Source: Isoptericola sediminis (lineage in GTDB: Bacteria; Actinomycetota; Actinomycetes; Actinomycetales; Cellulomonadaceae). From it: 64,000 nucleotides of DNA. The stretch is taken from the NCBI RefSeq assembly GCF_013085345.1, contig NZ_JABFAJ010000017.1, positions 1 through 64,000 on the forward strand, in the 5' to 3' direction. Position 1 is the stretch's first letter; each line of letters opens with the position of its first letter. The position numbers and the translations under genes were made by a program. This document shows, one piece after another, positions 8,026 through 16,273 of the stretch. The notes below the pieces were generated by a model. It made no database searches and was not told the DNA's origin. It was given only the letters and a program-made list of their open reading frames with translations.

Positions 8026-11000
8026 TCAGGGGGTGTCGGTCAGCGACGCAGCCGGCGTCGCAGCCTGCTCAGGAGCCTCTGCGGCTCCGGCTCCTTTGGG
8101 CGGCGCGTCGCCACCGGCCGGGTTGTCCTCCGAGGCCTCCTCGGCACCCGTGGCGGGCGACGGGTCACCTGCGGCGTCGGGGTCCGGGGCGGTCTCGGCC
8201 GGGGTCCCGGCACCCTGCTCGACGGCGGGCGCTCCGGCCACGTCGTCCGTGACGGTCGTGCCGGCACTCGTCGGCGCGGCCTCGTGCCCCTCCTCGTCCT
8301 CGTGCTCGTGGGCGTGCGCGGCCGCCGCAGCGATCGTCGCCAGGGTGGCCTTGACGGCCTGGCGCTTCTCGGACTCGTCGTCGGGAAGCTTCGGCACGTC
8401 GGCGTGCGCCGGCGCCTCCTCCTTCTTGGCACCGGAGCGCTTGCGGCGCGAACGCTTGGCCCCGCCGCCGTCGCCGTCGCCCGAGGACGCCGCGCTCTTC
8501 TCGACCGGGTGCTCGTGGACGATGAAGCCGCGGCCCTTGCAGTGCTCGCACGTCGAGCTGAAGGCCTCGACGAGACCCTGCCCGACGCGCTTGCGCGTCA
8601 TCTGGACCAGTCCGAGCGAGGTCACCTCGGCGACCTGGTGCTTGGTGCGGTCCCGGCCCAGGCACTCCACGAGCCGGCGCAGGACCAGGTCGCGGTTGGA
8701 CTCGAGGACCATGTCCACGAAGTCGATGACGATGATGCCGCCGATGTCGCGCAGCCGGAGCTGTCGCACGATCTCCTCGGCCGCCTCGAGGTTGTTGCGC
8801 GTCACCGTCTCCTCGAGCGTGCCGCCGCTGCCGGTGAACTTGCCCGTGTTGACGTCGATGACCGTCATGGCCTCGGTGCGGTCGATCACCAGCGAACCGC
8901 CGGAGGGCAGCCAGACCTTGCGGTCCATGCCCTTGGCGAGCTGCTCGTCGACGCGGTGCTGGGCGAAGACGTCCCCGGACCCGGTCCACCGGGTGACCCG
9001 CTCGCGCAGGTCGGGCGCCAGCTCGGCGACGTAGGAGGAGATCTCCGTCCACGCGTCCTCGCCCTGGACCACCAGCGAGGCGAAGTCGTCGTTGAAGATG
9101 TCGCGGACCACGCGGATGGCCATGTCCGCCTCGCCCTGCAGCAGGGCGGGCGCGTTCGTCGAGGACTTCTCCGCCTTGGCGGTGATGGCGTGCCACTGCG
9201 ACTGCAGCCGCTCGACGTCCGCGCGCAGCTCCTCCTCCGAGGCACCCTCGGCGGCCGTGCGCACGATGACGCCGGCGCCGTCCGGGACGACGTCGCGCAG
9301 GATCTTCTTGAGGCGGTTGCGCTCGGTGTCGGGCAGCTTGCGGCTGATACCCGTCATGCCGCCACCGGGGACGAAGACCAGGTACCGGCCGGCCAGCGTG
9401 ACCTGCGAGGTCAGCCGCGCACCCTTGTGCCCGATCGGGTCCTTGGTCACCTGCACCAGCACCGAGTCGCCGGACTTCAGCGCCTCCTCGATGCGCCGCG
9501 GCTGCCCCTCGATCCCGGCGGCGTCCCAGTTGACCTCACCGGCGTACAGCACGGCGTTGCGTCCCTTGCCGACGTCGACGAAGGCCGCCTCCATCGACGG
9601 CAGCACGTTCTGCACGCGGCCCAGGTAGACGTTGCCGACCATGGAGGCCTGCGCCTGCTGGGAGACGTAGTGCTCCACGAGCACGCCGTCCTCCAGCACC
9701 GCGATCTGCGTGCGGCCGTCGTGCTCGCGCACGATCATCGAGCGCTCCACCGACTCGCGCCGTGCCAGGAACTCCGCCTCGGTGATGACCTGGCGGCGGC
9801 GACCCGCGTCGCGGCCCTCGCGGCGACGCTGACGCTTCGCCTCCAGCCGGGTCGAACCCTTCAGCGCGGTGACCTCGTCCTCGGCCTTGCCCGAGCGGCC
9901 GGCCTCACGGTCGCCGCCCCGTCCCCGGCGGCGCCGGCGGCGGCGCCGGCTGCTGCCGGACGTCTGCTCCGAGTCGTCGGTGCCCTCGGACCGCTCCGCC
10001 TCGGTGGCGGAGTCGCCGGACGTCTCCGCGCCCTGCTCCTCGCCCTGCGCACCGTCCTGGTCCTCGCCGCCGTCCTGCTCGTGCTCGGCGGCGGACGACT
10101 CGGAACCGTCGCCCTCGGTCTCGTCCTCGGGACGACGGTCACCCTTGCGGCCACCGCGGCGACCGCGGCCCCCGCGCCGGCGCCGGCGGCGGGGACGGAT
10201 GTCCGACTCGTCGCCGTCGTCGAGGAAGTCTGCAGGGCCGAACCCGACCAGCTCGACCCCCTCGTCGACGATCTCGGTCTCGATCAGCTCGAGCTCGTCG
10301 ACGGCCGCCTCGTCCACGTCGCTCAGCTCGAGCGGGGCGGAGGTCGGCGCCTCGACGGGCTGCGCGGCCGAGGTCGCGGACGCCGCGTCCTGCGCTGCGG
10401 CCTCCGTGGTCTCCGCGGCGTCCTTCGCGGTGGCGTCCTCGGCGCGCCGCGACGTGGAGGGCTTCCCGGCCTTCTTCGTCGAGGACTTCTCGGCCGTGGC
10501 GGGCTTCTCGGACGCAGCGGACTCGTCCGCGGCAGCACTCTTGCGCTGCTGCCGTGCCGAGGTCGCCGGGGTCTCCTCCTCGCTGGGGCGCGGCGGGCCC
10601 GCCGGCGCCTGGGCGCGGCGCGCGGCCCGCTGACCCGACAGCTCCGGCGCCTGGAAAAGCAGCGCCGTCGTGGCCAGGCGGGGCGTGGCCGAGCCTCCGG
10701 CCGTCCCGGTGGTGGCCGGCCCGGCCGGGCGCTCCGCGCTCGGGGACTTCTCGGACGAGGCGGACTCCGGCGCGGCCGTCTTCGACGTCGCGGCCGCGGC
10801 CTTCTTCGACGCCGCCTTCCTGCCCGACGGCTTCTTCTCGTCCTCCGTGGCGGCGGACTTCTTCGTACCGGACTTCGTCGCACCGGACTTCTTGGCACCG
10901 GACTTCTTGGCACCGGACTTCTTCGTCGCCGCAGGCTTCTCGGCCTCGGCGGACTCGTCCCGGGGCTCGCCCCGTGCGGGGGCCTCGGACGTCGCCTGCT

Positions 11001-11478
11001 CACCGGACGCGGCGTCCCGGCCGGGAAGCACGATGTCGTCGAGGGACAGCGACGGGGTGGCGCTCGCCGGCGCCTCCTCCGCCTTCGCGGGCAGCGTGAT
11101 CGGCTCAGCGGGGGGCGTCGCGTCGTCGGCGGCCGCCGGCTCGTCCGTCGCGGCCTGCTCCTCGGGGGCCGGCGCGGCCTCGGGCGTGGGCGTGGCCTCC
11201 ACCGGGGCCGGGCCGCCGGCTCGGCGGCTGGCTCGCCGGGACCGGCGGGCCGGCGTGGACGAGGGCGCAGCCGTCGTGGACGACGCGGGCTGCGGCGCCG
11301 CGGTGGTCGTCGGCTCGGACGCCGCGGGCGTCGAGGCCGCGGTCGTGGCCGGCACGACGATGGGCGCGGGAGCGCTCGTGGTCGGTGCCGACGTCGCGCG
11401 GGTCACCCGGCGCCGCGTGCTGCGACGGGGCGTCTCCTCGGCGGGGGCCACGGGCTGGTCGGGGGTGTCGGATGTCAC
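8026..11478 (-). CDS. rne: Rne/Rng family ribonuclease (RNase E/G)
   Basis: This endoribonuclease cleaves single-stranded AU-rich RNA in mRNA decay and rRNA processing. The GTG at 11478 follows AGGAG at good spacing; the ATG at 11511 has no ribosome site. The 1150-residue product has a disordered N-terminal half (about residues 1-540, Ala/Lys/Glu-rich, with a 15-bp tandem repeat encoding KKSGA units), an S1 RNA-binding domain, the RNase E catalytic core with DFVDM and DVNTGKF motifs, a zinc-link CEHCKGRG and an acidic Ala-rich tail. This arrangement, with extensions on both sides of the core, is typical of actinobacterial RNase E and may recruit partner proteins. Confidence 0.95.
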   Translation of the reverse strand: MTSDTPDQPVAPAEETPRRSTRRRVTRATSAPTTSAPAPIVVPATTAASTPAASEPTTTAAPQPASSTTAAPSSTPARRSRRASRRAGGPAPVEATPTPEAAPAPEEQAATDEPAAADDATPPAEPITLPAKAEEAPASATPSLSLDDIVLPGRDAASGEQATSEAPARGEPRDESAEAEKPAATKKSGAKKSGAKKSGATKSGTKKSAATEDEKKPSGRKAASKKAAAATSKTAAPESASSEKSPSAERPAGPATTGTAGGSATPRLATTALLFQAPELSGQRAARRAQAPAGPPRPSEEETPATSARQQRKSAAADESAASEKPATAEKSSTKKAGKPSTSRRAEDATAKDAAETTEAAAQDAASATSAAQPVEAPTSAPLELSDVDEAAVDELELIETEIVDEGVELVGFGPADFLDDGDESDIRPRRRRRRGGRGRRGGRKGDRRPEDETEGDGSESSAAEHEQDGGEDQDGAQGEEQGAETSGDSATEAERSEGTDDSEQTSGSSRRRRRRRRGRGGDREAGRSGKAEDEVTALKGSTRLEAKRQRRREGRDAGRRRQVITEAEFLARRESVERSMIVREHDGRTQIAVLEDGVLVEHYVSQQAQASMVGNVYLGRVQNVLPSMEAAFVDVGKGRNAVLYAGEVNWDAAGIEGQPRRIEEALKSGDSVLVQVTKDPIGHKGARLTSQVTLAGRYLVFVPGGGMTGISRKLPDTERNRLKKILRDVVPDGAGVIVRTAAEGASEEELRADVERLQSQWHAITAKAEKSSTNAPALLQGEADMAIRVVRDIFNDDFASLVVQGEDAWTEISSYVAELAPDLRERVTRWTGSGDVFAQHRVDEQLAKGMDRKVWLPSGGSLVIDRTEAMTVIDVNTGKFTGSGGTLEETVTRNNLEAAEEIVRQLRLRDIGGIIVIDFVDMVLESNRDLVLRRLVECLGRDRTKHQVAEVTSLGLVQMTRKRVGQGLVEAFSSTCEHCKGRGFIVHEHPVEKSAASSGDGDGGGAKRSRRKRSGAKKEEAPAHADVPKLPDDESEKRQAVKATLATIAAAAAHAHEHEDEEGHEAAPTSAGTTVTDDVAGAPAVEQGAGTPAETAPDPDAAGDPSPATGAEEASEDNPAGGDAPPKGAGAAEAPEQAATPAASLTDTP
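10855..10929. repeat. Five tandem copies of a 15-bp unit inside rne
   Basis: Five consecutive 15-bp units begin with GGACTT (10855, 10870, 10885, 10900, 10915). Units three and four are identical; the others differ by one to four bases. On the rne strand they encode tandem five-residue Lys-Lys-Ser-Gly-Ala-like units in the disordered N-terminal region. An in-frame 15-bp unit can change copy number without breaking the gene. Confidence 0.85.
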
Positions 11479-11715
11479 GGGGGTGCTCCTGCTCTGCGGC
11501 GGCCGACCCACACCTGCCGGCCACCCCGGCGGTCGTCGGCGACGGCGGCGCTGCGAAGCGCGCCGTCCGGACGGAAGTCTCGGTCGGCTGCAGCCCCACG
11601 ACTTCGCGGACGCCAGGCGGCCGGGCCCTTCACCCCGGTCGCGGCACCGCGTGCGGACGCGGGAGCGGCGAGCTCGTCGATCCCCGGGGGATGTGGGCCC
11701 CGGAGGTCTCGATCC

Positions 11716-11745
11716 AGTATCGCACCCTTGGGCGCGCCCTCTCGC
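11716..11745 (-). promoter_or_regulatory. Possible rne promoter
   Basis: A GATACT -10 candidate lies at 11721-11716 on the minus strand; the -35 is poor. If used, the rne leader would be about 230 nt long, consistent with the long leaders used in rne autoregulation in other bacteria. No gene is visible in 11479-11793; it appears to be leader and promoter DNA. Confidence 0.35.
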
Positions 11746-11793
11746 CCCGGTCCGTCCACCGGCGTGGCGACCGTCACGTCGCGCCCTGACGGC

Positions 11794-11823
11794 TTGACTT
11801 GCGGGGACCCTTCACGGGACAGT
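11794..11823 (+). promoter_or_regulatory. Probable cydA promoter
   Basis: TTGACT (11794-11799), an excellent -35 element, is followed 18 bp later by GACAGT (11818-11823) as a weak -10. The Rex operator begins at the end of this -10, so bound Rex would block initiation. The leader to cydA would be about 120 nt. A second candidate -10, TACCGT near 11888, has no clear -35. Confidence 0.5.
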
Positions 11824-11840
11824 CGTGAAAGTCTTCACAA
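11823..11840. promoter_or_regulatory. Rex operator upstream of cydABDC
   Basis: TCGTGAAAGTCTTCACAA matches the Rex consensus TTGTGAAnnnnTTCACAA at 13 of 14 defined positions. Rex is the NADH/NAD-sensing repressor, and cydABCD is an established Rex target in Streptomyces. No rex gene is in this window, so the repressor would act in trans. Confidence 0.8.
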
Positions 11841-11950
11841 GTTGCGAGATGCCGCCTCTCCCCGTGCGGACCTGGGACGCCGGTCCTACCGTCGAAACAG
11901 CCCCGCACGAGGGGCGGCCTCTCCCCCTGGCCCGCATCGAAGGAGTCCAC

Positions 11951-13450
11951 GTGGACGCTCTCGACCTGGCACGGTGGCAGTTCGCCATCACCACCGTGTA
12001 CCACTTCATCTTCGTGCCTCTCACGATCGGTCTGGCTCCCCTCGTGGCCGCGATGCAGACGGCGTGGGTCGTCACGAAGAAGGAGCGCTGGCTCCGGCTG
12101 ACGAAGTTCTTCGGCAAGCTGCTCCTCATCAACTTCGCCCTCGGTGTCGTGACGGGCATCTGGCAGGAGTTCCAGTTCGGGATGGCCTGGAGCGAGTACT
12201 CCCGGTTCGTCGGCGACGTCTTCGGGGCGCCGCTGGCCATGGAGGCCCTGGCCGCGTTCTTCGTCGAGTCCGTCTTCCTCGGCGTGTGGATCTTCGGCTG
12301 GGACCGCGTGTCCAAGAAGGTCCACCTGGCCTCGATCTGGCTCTTCGCCCTGGCCACCAACCTCTCGGCGTTCTTCATCCTGGCGGCGAACTCCTGGATG
12401 CAGCACCCCGTCGGCGTCGTCTACAACGAGGCGACCGGCCGCGCCGAGATGGAGTCCATCTGGGCCGTGCTGACCAACAACACGCTGCTCGCGGCCTTCC
12501 CGCACACGATCACCGCCGCCTTCCTCACGGCGGGCACCTTCGTCACGGGCGTCGCCGCCTGGTGGATGGTCCGCCTGGCCCGCACCAAGAAGGCCGAGAA
12601 CCTGGAGACCGCCCGGGACGTCTACCGCCCCGCCGTGCGGCTGGGCGTGTGGGTGATGATCGTCGCCGGCCTCGGCGTGATCTGGTCCGGCGACGTCCAG
12701 GGCAAGCTGATGTACGAGCAGCAGCCCGGCAAGATGTCCTCGGCCGAGGCCCTCTGCGAGGGCACCGAGTCCGCGGAGTTCTCGATCCTCGCCGTCGGTC
12801 CGCTCTACGCGGGCTGCGAGGACGTGGCCCACCTCATCTCGATCCCCGGCGTCACCAGCTACCTGGGCACCGGGGAGTTCTCCGGCCCGGACTCCTACCT
12901 GCCGGGCGTCTACGACGTCCAGGAGGAGTACGCCGAGCGCTACGGCGAGACCACGGCCGACGGCCAGGAGGTCACCTACACCCCGCCGCTCGCGGTCACC
13001 TACTGGTCGTTCCGCCTGATGATGGGGTTCGCCGCGTTCTCCGTGGCCCTCGCCCTCGCGGCGCTGTGGCTGACCCGCAAGGGGCGGATCAGCGACAACG
13101 TCTGGCTCAGCCGGCTGGGGATCCTGGCCATCCCCATGCCCTTCGTCGCGAACTCGTTCGGCTGGATCTTCACCGAGGTCGGCCGTCAGCCGTGGGTCGT
13201 GGCCCCCAACCCCACCGGGATCGACCAGGTCCGGCTGCTCACCGAGCGCGGGGTCTCCACCGCCGTGCCACCGGGCGTCATCCTGACCTCGATGATCGTG
13301 CTCACGCTCATCTACGCCGTGCTCGCGGTGGTCTGGTACCGGCTCATGCACCGGTACGCGATCGAGGGCGTGCCCGACGCCGTCCGGGACGAGTCGCCGG
13401 AGGCGCAGGACCCCGACGACGCCGACCGCCCGCTGTCCTTCGCGTACTGA
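11951..13450 (+). CDS. cydA: Cytochrome bd oxidase subunit I
   Basis: CydA carries hemes b558, b595 and d and the quinol site of the bd-type terminal oxidase. The GTG at 11951 follows AAGGAG. The 499-residue protein starts MDALDLARWQFAITTVYHFI, with the axial His near residue 18, and has the conserved NSWMQHPVG and SFRLMMG segments (the latter carrying the heme Met). Its extracytoplasmic quinol loop is the short type usual in actinobacteria. It is first in cydABDC, under the Rex operator. Cytochrome bd has high oxygen affinity and resists sulfide and nitric oxide. Confidence 0.97.
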   Translation: MDALDLARWQFAITTVYHFIFVPLTIGLAPLVAAMQTAWVVTKKERWLRLTKFFGKLLLINFALGVVTGIWQEFQFGMAWSEYSRFVGDVFGAPLAMEALAAFFVESVFLGVWIFGWDRVSKKVHLASIWLFALATNLSAFFILAANSWMQHPVGVVYNEATGRAEMESIWAVLTNNTLLAAFPHTITAAFLTAGTFVTGVAAWWMVRLARTKKAENLETARDVYRPAVRLGVWVMIVAGLGVIWSGDVQGKLMYEQQPGKMSSAEALCEGTESAEFSILAVGPLYAGCEDVAHLISIPGVTSYLGTGEFSGPDSYLPGVYDVQEEYAERYGETTADGQEVTYTPPLAVTYWSFRLMMGFAAFSVALALAALWLTRKGRISDNVWLSRLGILAIPMPFVANSFGWIFTEVGRQPWVVAPNPTGIDQVRLLTERGVSTAVPPGVILTSMIVLTLIYAVLAVVWYRLMHRYAIEGVPDAVRDESPEAQDPDDADRPLSFAY

Positions 13451-13482
13451 GCGCCCGAACCTGAAGAGACTGGAGACCTGAC

Positions 13483-14532
13483 GTGGACCTCGCGATCCTC
13501 TGGTTCGTCATCATCGCCGTGCTGTGGACCGGCTACCTCGTGCTCGAGGGATTCGACTTCGGCGTGGGCATGCTGCTGTCGATCCTGCCCCGGGGCGACA
13601 AGGAGCACCGGGAGAAGGAACGGCGGGTGCTCGTCAACACCATCGGACCCGTCTGGGACGGCAACGAGGTGTGGCTGCTCACCGCCGGCGGCGCGACCTT
13701 CGCCGCCTTCCCCGAGTGGTACGCCACGATGTTCTCGGGCTTCTACATCCCGCTGCTCATCATCCTGGTCGGTCTCGTCGCCCGCGGCGTGGCCTTCGAG
13801 TACCGCGGCAAGATCGCCGACCCGGTCTGGGCCCGCCGGTGCGACCAGGCGATCCAGCTCGGCTCCTGGATCCCCGCGGTGCTGTGGGGCGTCGCCTTCG
13901 GCAACCTCGTGCGCGGTCTGCTGCTCGACGCCGACCACCAGTACGTCGGCGGCTTCTGGGCCCTGCTCAACCCGTTCGCCCTGGTCGGCGGCCTGACGAC
14001 GCTCACGCTGTTCCTGCTCCACGGCGCCGTGTTCGTCGCCCTGAAGACCGACGGCGAGATCCGCGACCGCGCCCAGCGACTCGCGTCCGGCCTGGCCGTG
14101 GTCGCGCTGGTCGTCGCCGGCGGCTGGGCGATCTGGGCGCAGGTCGCCTACTCGGTGACCTGGACCTGGGGCGCCGTCGTGGTGGCGGCGCTCGCCCTGC
14201 TCGGTGTCGTGGCCGCGACCCGGGCCCGCAGGGAGGGCACGGCGTTCACGCTGTCGGCCGTGACGCTCGTGGCGGCCGTCGTGCTCATCTTCGGGTCGAT
14301 GTACCCCGAGGTCATCCCCGCGGTCGACGGCGGCAACTCCCTGACGATCGCGGAGGCCTCCTCGACGGACTACACGCTGACGGTCATGACGTGGGTCGCC
14401 GTGTTCCTCACGCCGGTCGTCATCGCCTACCAGTCGTGGACCTACTGGGTCTTCCGCCGCCGGCTCTCGACGAAGGACATCCCCGCCCCCGCGGGTCTGA
14501 GCTGGCAGAAGATCAAGGACGCGGCGTTCTGA
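13483..14532 (+). CDS. cydB: Cytochrome bd oxidase subunit II
   Basis: CydB is the structural partner of CydA in the plasma membrane. The 349-residue protein starts with GTG and MDLAILWFVIIAVLWTGYLV, followed by GFDFGVGMLL, the family signature, and GPVWDGNEVWLLTAGGATFAAFP-like conserved residues around 60-80. It has about nine membrane segments. It follows cydA by 32 bp and is followed at once by cydD. Confidence 0.97.
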   Translation: MDLAILWFVIIAVLWTGYLVLEGFDFGVGMLLSILPRGDKEHREKERRVLVNTIGPVWDGNEVWLLTAGGATFAAFPEWYATMFSGFYIPLLIILVGLVARGVAFEYRGKIADPVWARRCDQAIQLGSWIPAVLWGVAFGNLVRGLLLDADHQYVGGFWALLNPFALVGGLTTLTLFLLHGAVFVALKTDGEIRDRAQRLASGLAVVALVVAGGWAIWAQVAYSVTWTWGAVVVAALALLGVVAATRARREGTAFTLSAVTLVAAVVLIFGSMYPEVIPAVDGGNSLTIAEASSTDYTLTVMTWVAVFLTPVVIAYQSWTYWVFRRRLSTKDIPAPAGLSWQKIKDAAF

Positions 14533-14533
14533 G

Positions 14534-16273
14534 GTGAGACCGCTCGACCCCCGGCTGCTGCGGCAGGCCCGGGCCGCACGCTCGTACGTCCTGCTCACCA
14601 CCGCACTGGGCGTGGCCTCGGCCGCCCTGGTGGTGGTGCAGGCCTTCGCGATCGCGTTCGTGCTCGGGCCGGTCGTGATCGCCACGAGCCCGGGCGGCGA
14701 CGGCGTGGTGGACCAGGGCGGGACGGCCCGGTGGCTCGCCGTCCTGGCCGCCGCCGCCGCGGGACGCGCCCTCGTCGCCTGGGCGCAGGAGCGGTTCGGC
14801 CGGCGGGCCGCCACGGCCGTCGTCGCGGACCTGCGCGAGCAGGTCGTCGACCACGCCGTCGCCCTGGGGCCACGCCCGCCCGCCGGGGCGACGCCGTCCG
14901 ACGTCGCCACCCTGGCCACCCGCGGGCTGGACGACCTGCAGCCCTACCTGGTGCGGTTCCTGCCGCAGCTGCTGCTGACGGCGCTCGTCACCCCCGCCAC
15001 GGTGCTCGTGGTGCTCGGTCTGGACTGGGTCTCCGCGCTCATCGCGGTGGTGACGCTGCCGCTCGTGCCGTTCTTCATGTGGCTCGTCGGCACCATGACC
15101 GCCGGGACCTCGGAACGGCGGCTGGCCACGGTCGAGCGGCTCGGGTCCCAGGTGCTCGACCTGATCGCGGGGCTGCCGACCCTGCGGGCGTTCGGCCGCG
15201 AGGTCGGCCCGGCCGCCCGGGTCCGGTCCCTGGGCGAGTCCTCGCGGCGCGCCACGATGGGCACGCTGCGGGTGGCGTTCCTGTCCGGGGCGGTGCTGGA
15301 GCTGCTGACCACCCTGTGCGTGGCGATCATCGCCGTCGGCGTGGGCCTGCGGCTCGTGCACGGGGGCATGGAGCTCGTCCCGGCGATCGCCGTGCTGGTG
15401 CTCGCGCCCGAGATCTTCCTGCCGCTGCGCCGCGTGGGCTCGGAGTTCCACGCCTCCACCGACGGGCTCGCCGCCACGCACCGGGCGTTCGCCGTCCTGG
15501 ACCTGCCGGCGGACGACGGGTCGCGCCCCGGTGCCGACCGCGAGCCGGAGACCGCACCGGCGGTCGCGGGCGCGACGCTCGTGCTCGACGACGTCAGCGT
15601 GCGCGCACCGGGCCGGGACGTGGACGCCCCCGCGCACCTGTCGGCACGGCTGGCCCTCGGCACGGGCCTCGCCGGCGGCGGCCGCGTGGTCGCGCTCCGT
15701 GGTCCGAGCGGGGCCGGGAAGTCCACGCTCGTGCTGCTGCTGCTCGGTCTGCTGCGCCCCGACCGCGGGCGCGTCGTGGTCGAGCCGGCCGCGGACGGCC
15801 GGACCGACGTGGCCGACCGGGCCGGTCGCGGCTGGTGGGACCAGGTGGTCTGGGTCCCGCAGCGCCCGGCGATCGGTCCCGGCACGGTGCGCGAGGTCGT
15901 CACCGACGGTCACGACGTCGACGCCGCCGCCCTCGCGGAGGCCGCGCGCACGACCGGGCTGGACGCCGTGCTCGACGACCTGCCCCACGGCTGGGACACC
16001 GCCGTCGGGCTCGGCGGGGCCGGGCTCAGCGTCGGCCAGCGCCAGCGCGTCGCCCTGGCCCGTGCCCTGGTCGGGGCCGCGGACCGGCCCGTGGTAGTCC
16101 TCGACGAGCCGACCGCGCACCTGGACGCCCGGGGCGAGCAGGTCGTGCTCGACACCGTGCGCGCCTGGCGCGCGGCGGGCCGCACGGTGATCGTGGTCGC
16201 CCACCGCACGTCGCTGCTGGAGCTGGCCGACCAGGTCGTCGACGTCGAGGCGAAGGAGGCCGCCCGTGCCTGA
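14534..16273 (+). CDS. cydD: Thiol reductant ABC exporter subunit CydD
   Basis: CydDC is a heterodimeric ABC transporter that exports thiols such as glutathione or cysteine (mycothiol-related thiols are conceivable here) and is needed for assembly of cytochrome bd; recent work also implicates heme. The 579-residue protein has six membrane helices, then an ATPase domain with Walker A GPSGAGKSTL, signature LSVGQRQRV and Walker B VVVLDEPTAHLD. It starts one base after the cydB stop and overlaps cydC by 8 bases, so the four genes form one operon. Confidence 0.93.
   Translation: MRPLDPRLLRQARAARSYVLLTTALGVASAALVVVQAFAIAFVLGPVVIATSPGGDGVVDQGGTARWLAVLAAAAAGRALVAWAQERFGRRAATAVVADLREQVVDHAVALGPRPPAGATPSDVATLATRGLDDLQPYLVRFLPQLLLTALVTPATVLVVLGLDWVSALIAVVTLPLVPFFMWLVGTMTAGTSERRLATVERLGSQVLDLIAGLPTLRAFGREVGPAARVRSLGESSRRATMGTLRVAFLSGAVLELLTTLCVAIIAVGVGLRLVHGGMELVPAIAVLVLAPEIFLPLRRVGSEFHASTDGLAATHRAFAVLDLPADDGSRPGADREPETAPAVAGATLVLDDVSVRAPGRDVDAPAHLSARLALGTGLAGGGRVVALRGPSGAGKSTLVLLLLGLLRPDRGRVVVEPAADGRTDVADRAGRGWWDQVVWVPQRPAIGPGTVREVVTDGHDVDAAALAEAARTTGLDAVLDDLPHGWDTAVGLGGAGLSVGQRQRVALARALVGAADRPVVVLDEPTAHLDARGEQVVLDTVRAWRAAGRTVIVVAHRTSLLELADQVVDVEAKEAARA

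Noticed and set aside
10855-10929. Tandem repeat considered as a CRISPR array
   Set aside because: Units are contiguous, 15 bp, with no spacers, and lie in frame inside rne.
11479-11511. ATG start for rne at 11511
   Set aside because: No ribosome site there, while GTG at 11478 follows AGGAG at proper spacing.
7555-13464. A 1969-residue plus-strand open frame across tdk, rne and cydA
   Set aside because: It is a high-GC shadow of the real minus-strand rne and of plus-strand cydA in another frame; it has no domain character and its sequence is Arg/Gly/Leu-rich filler.
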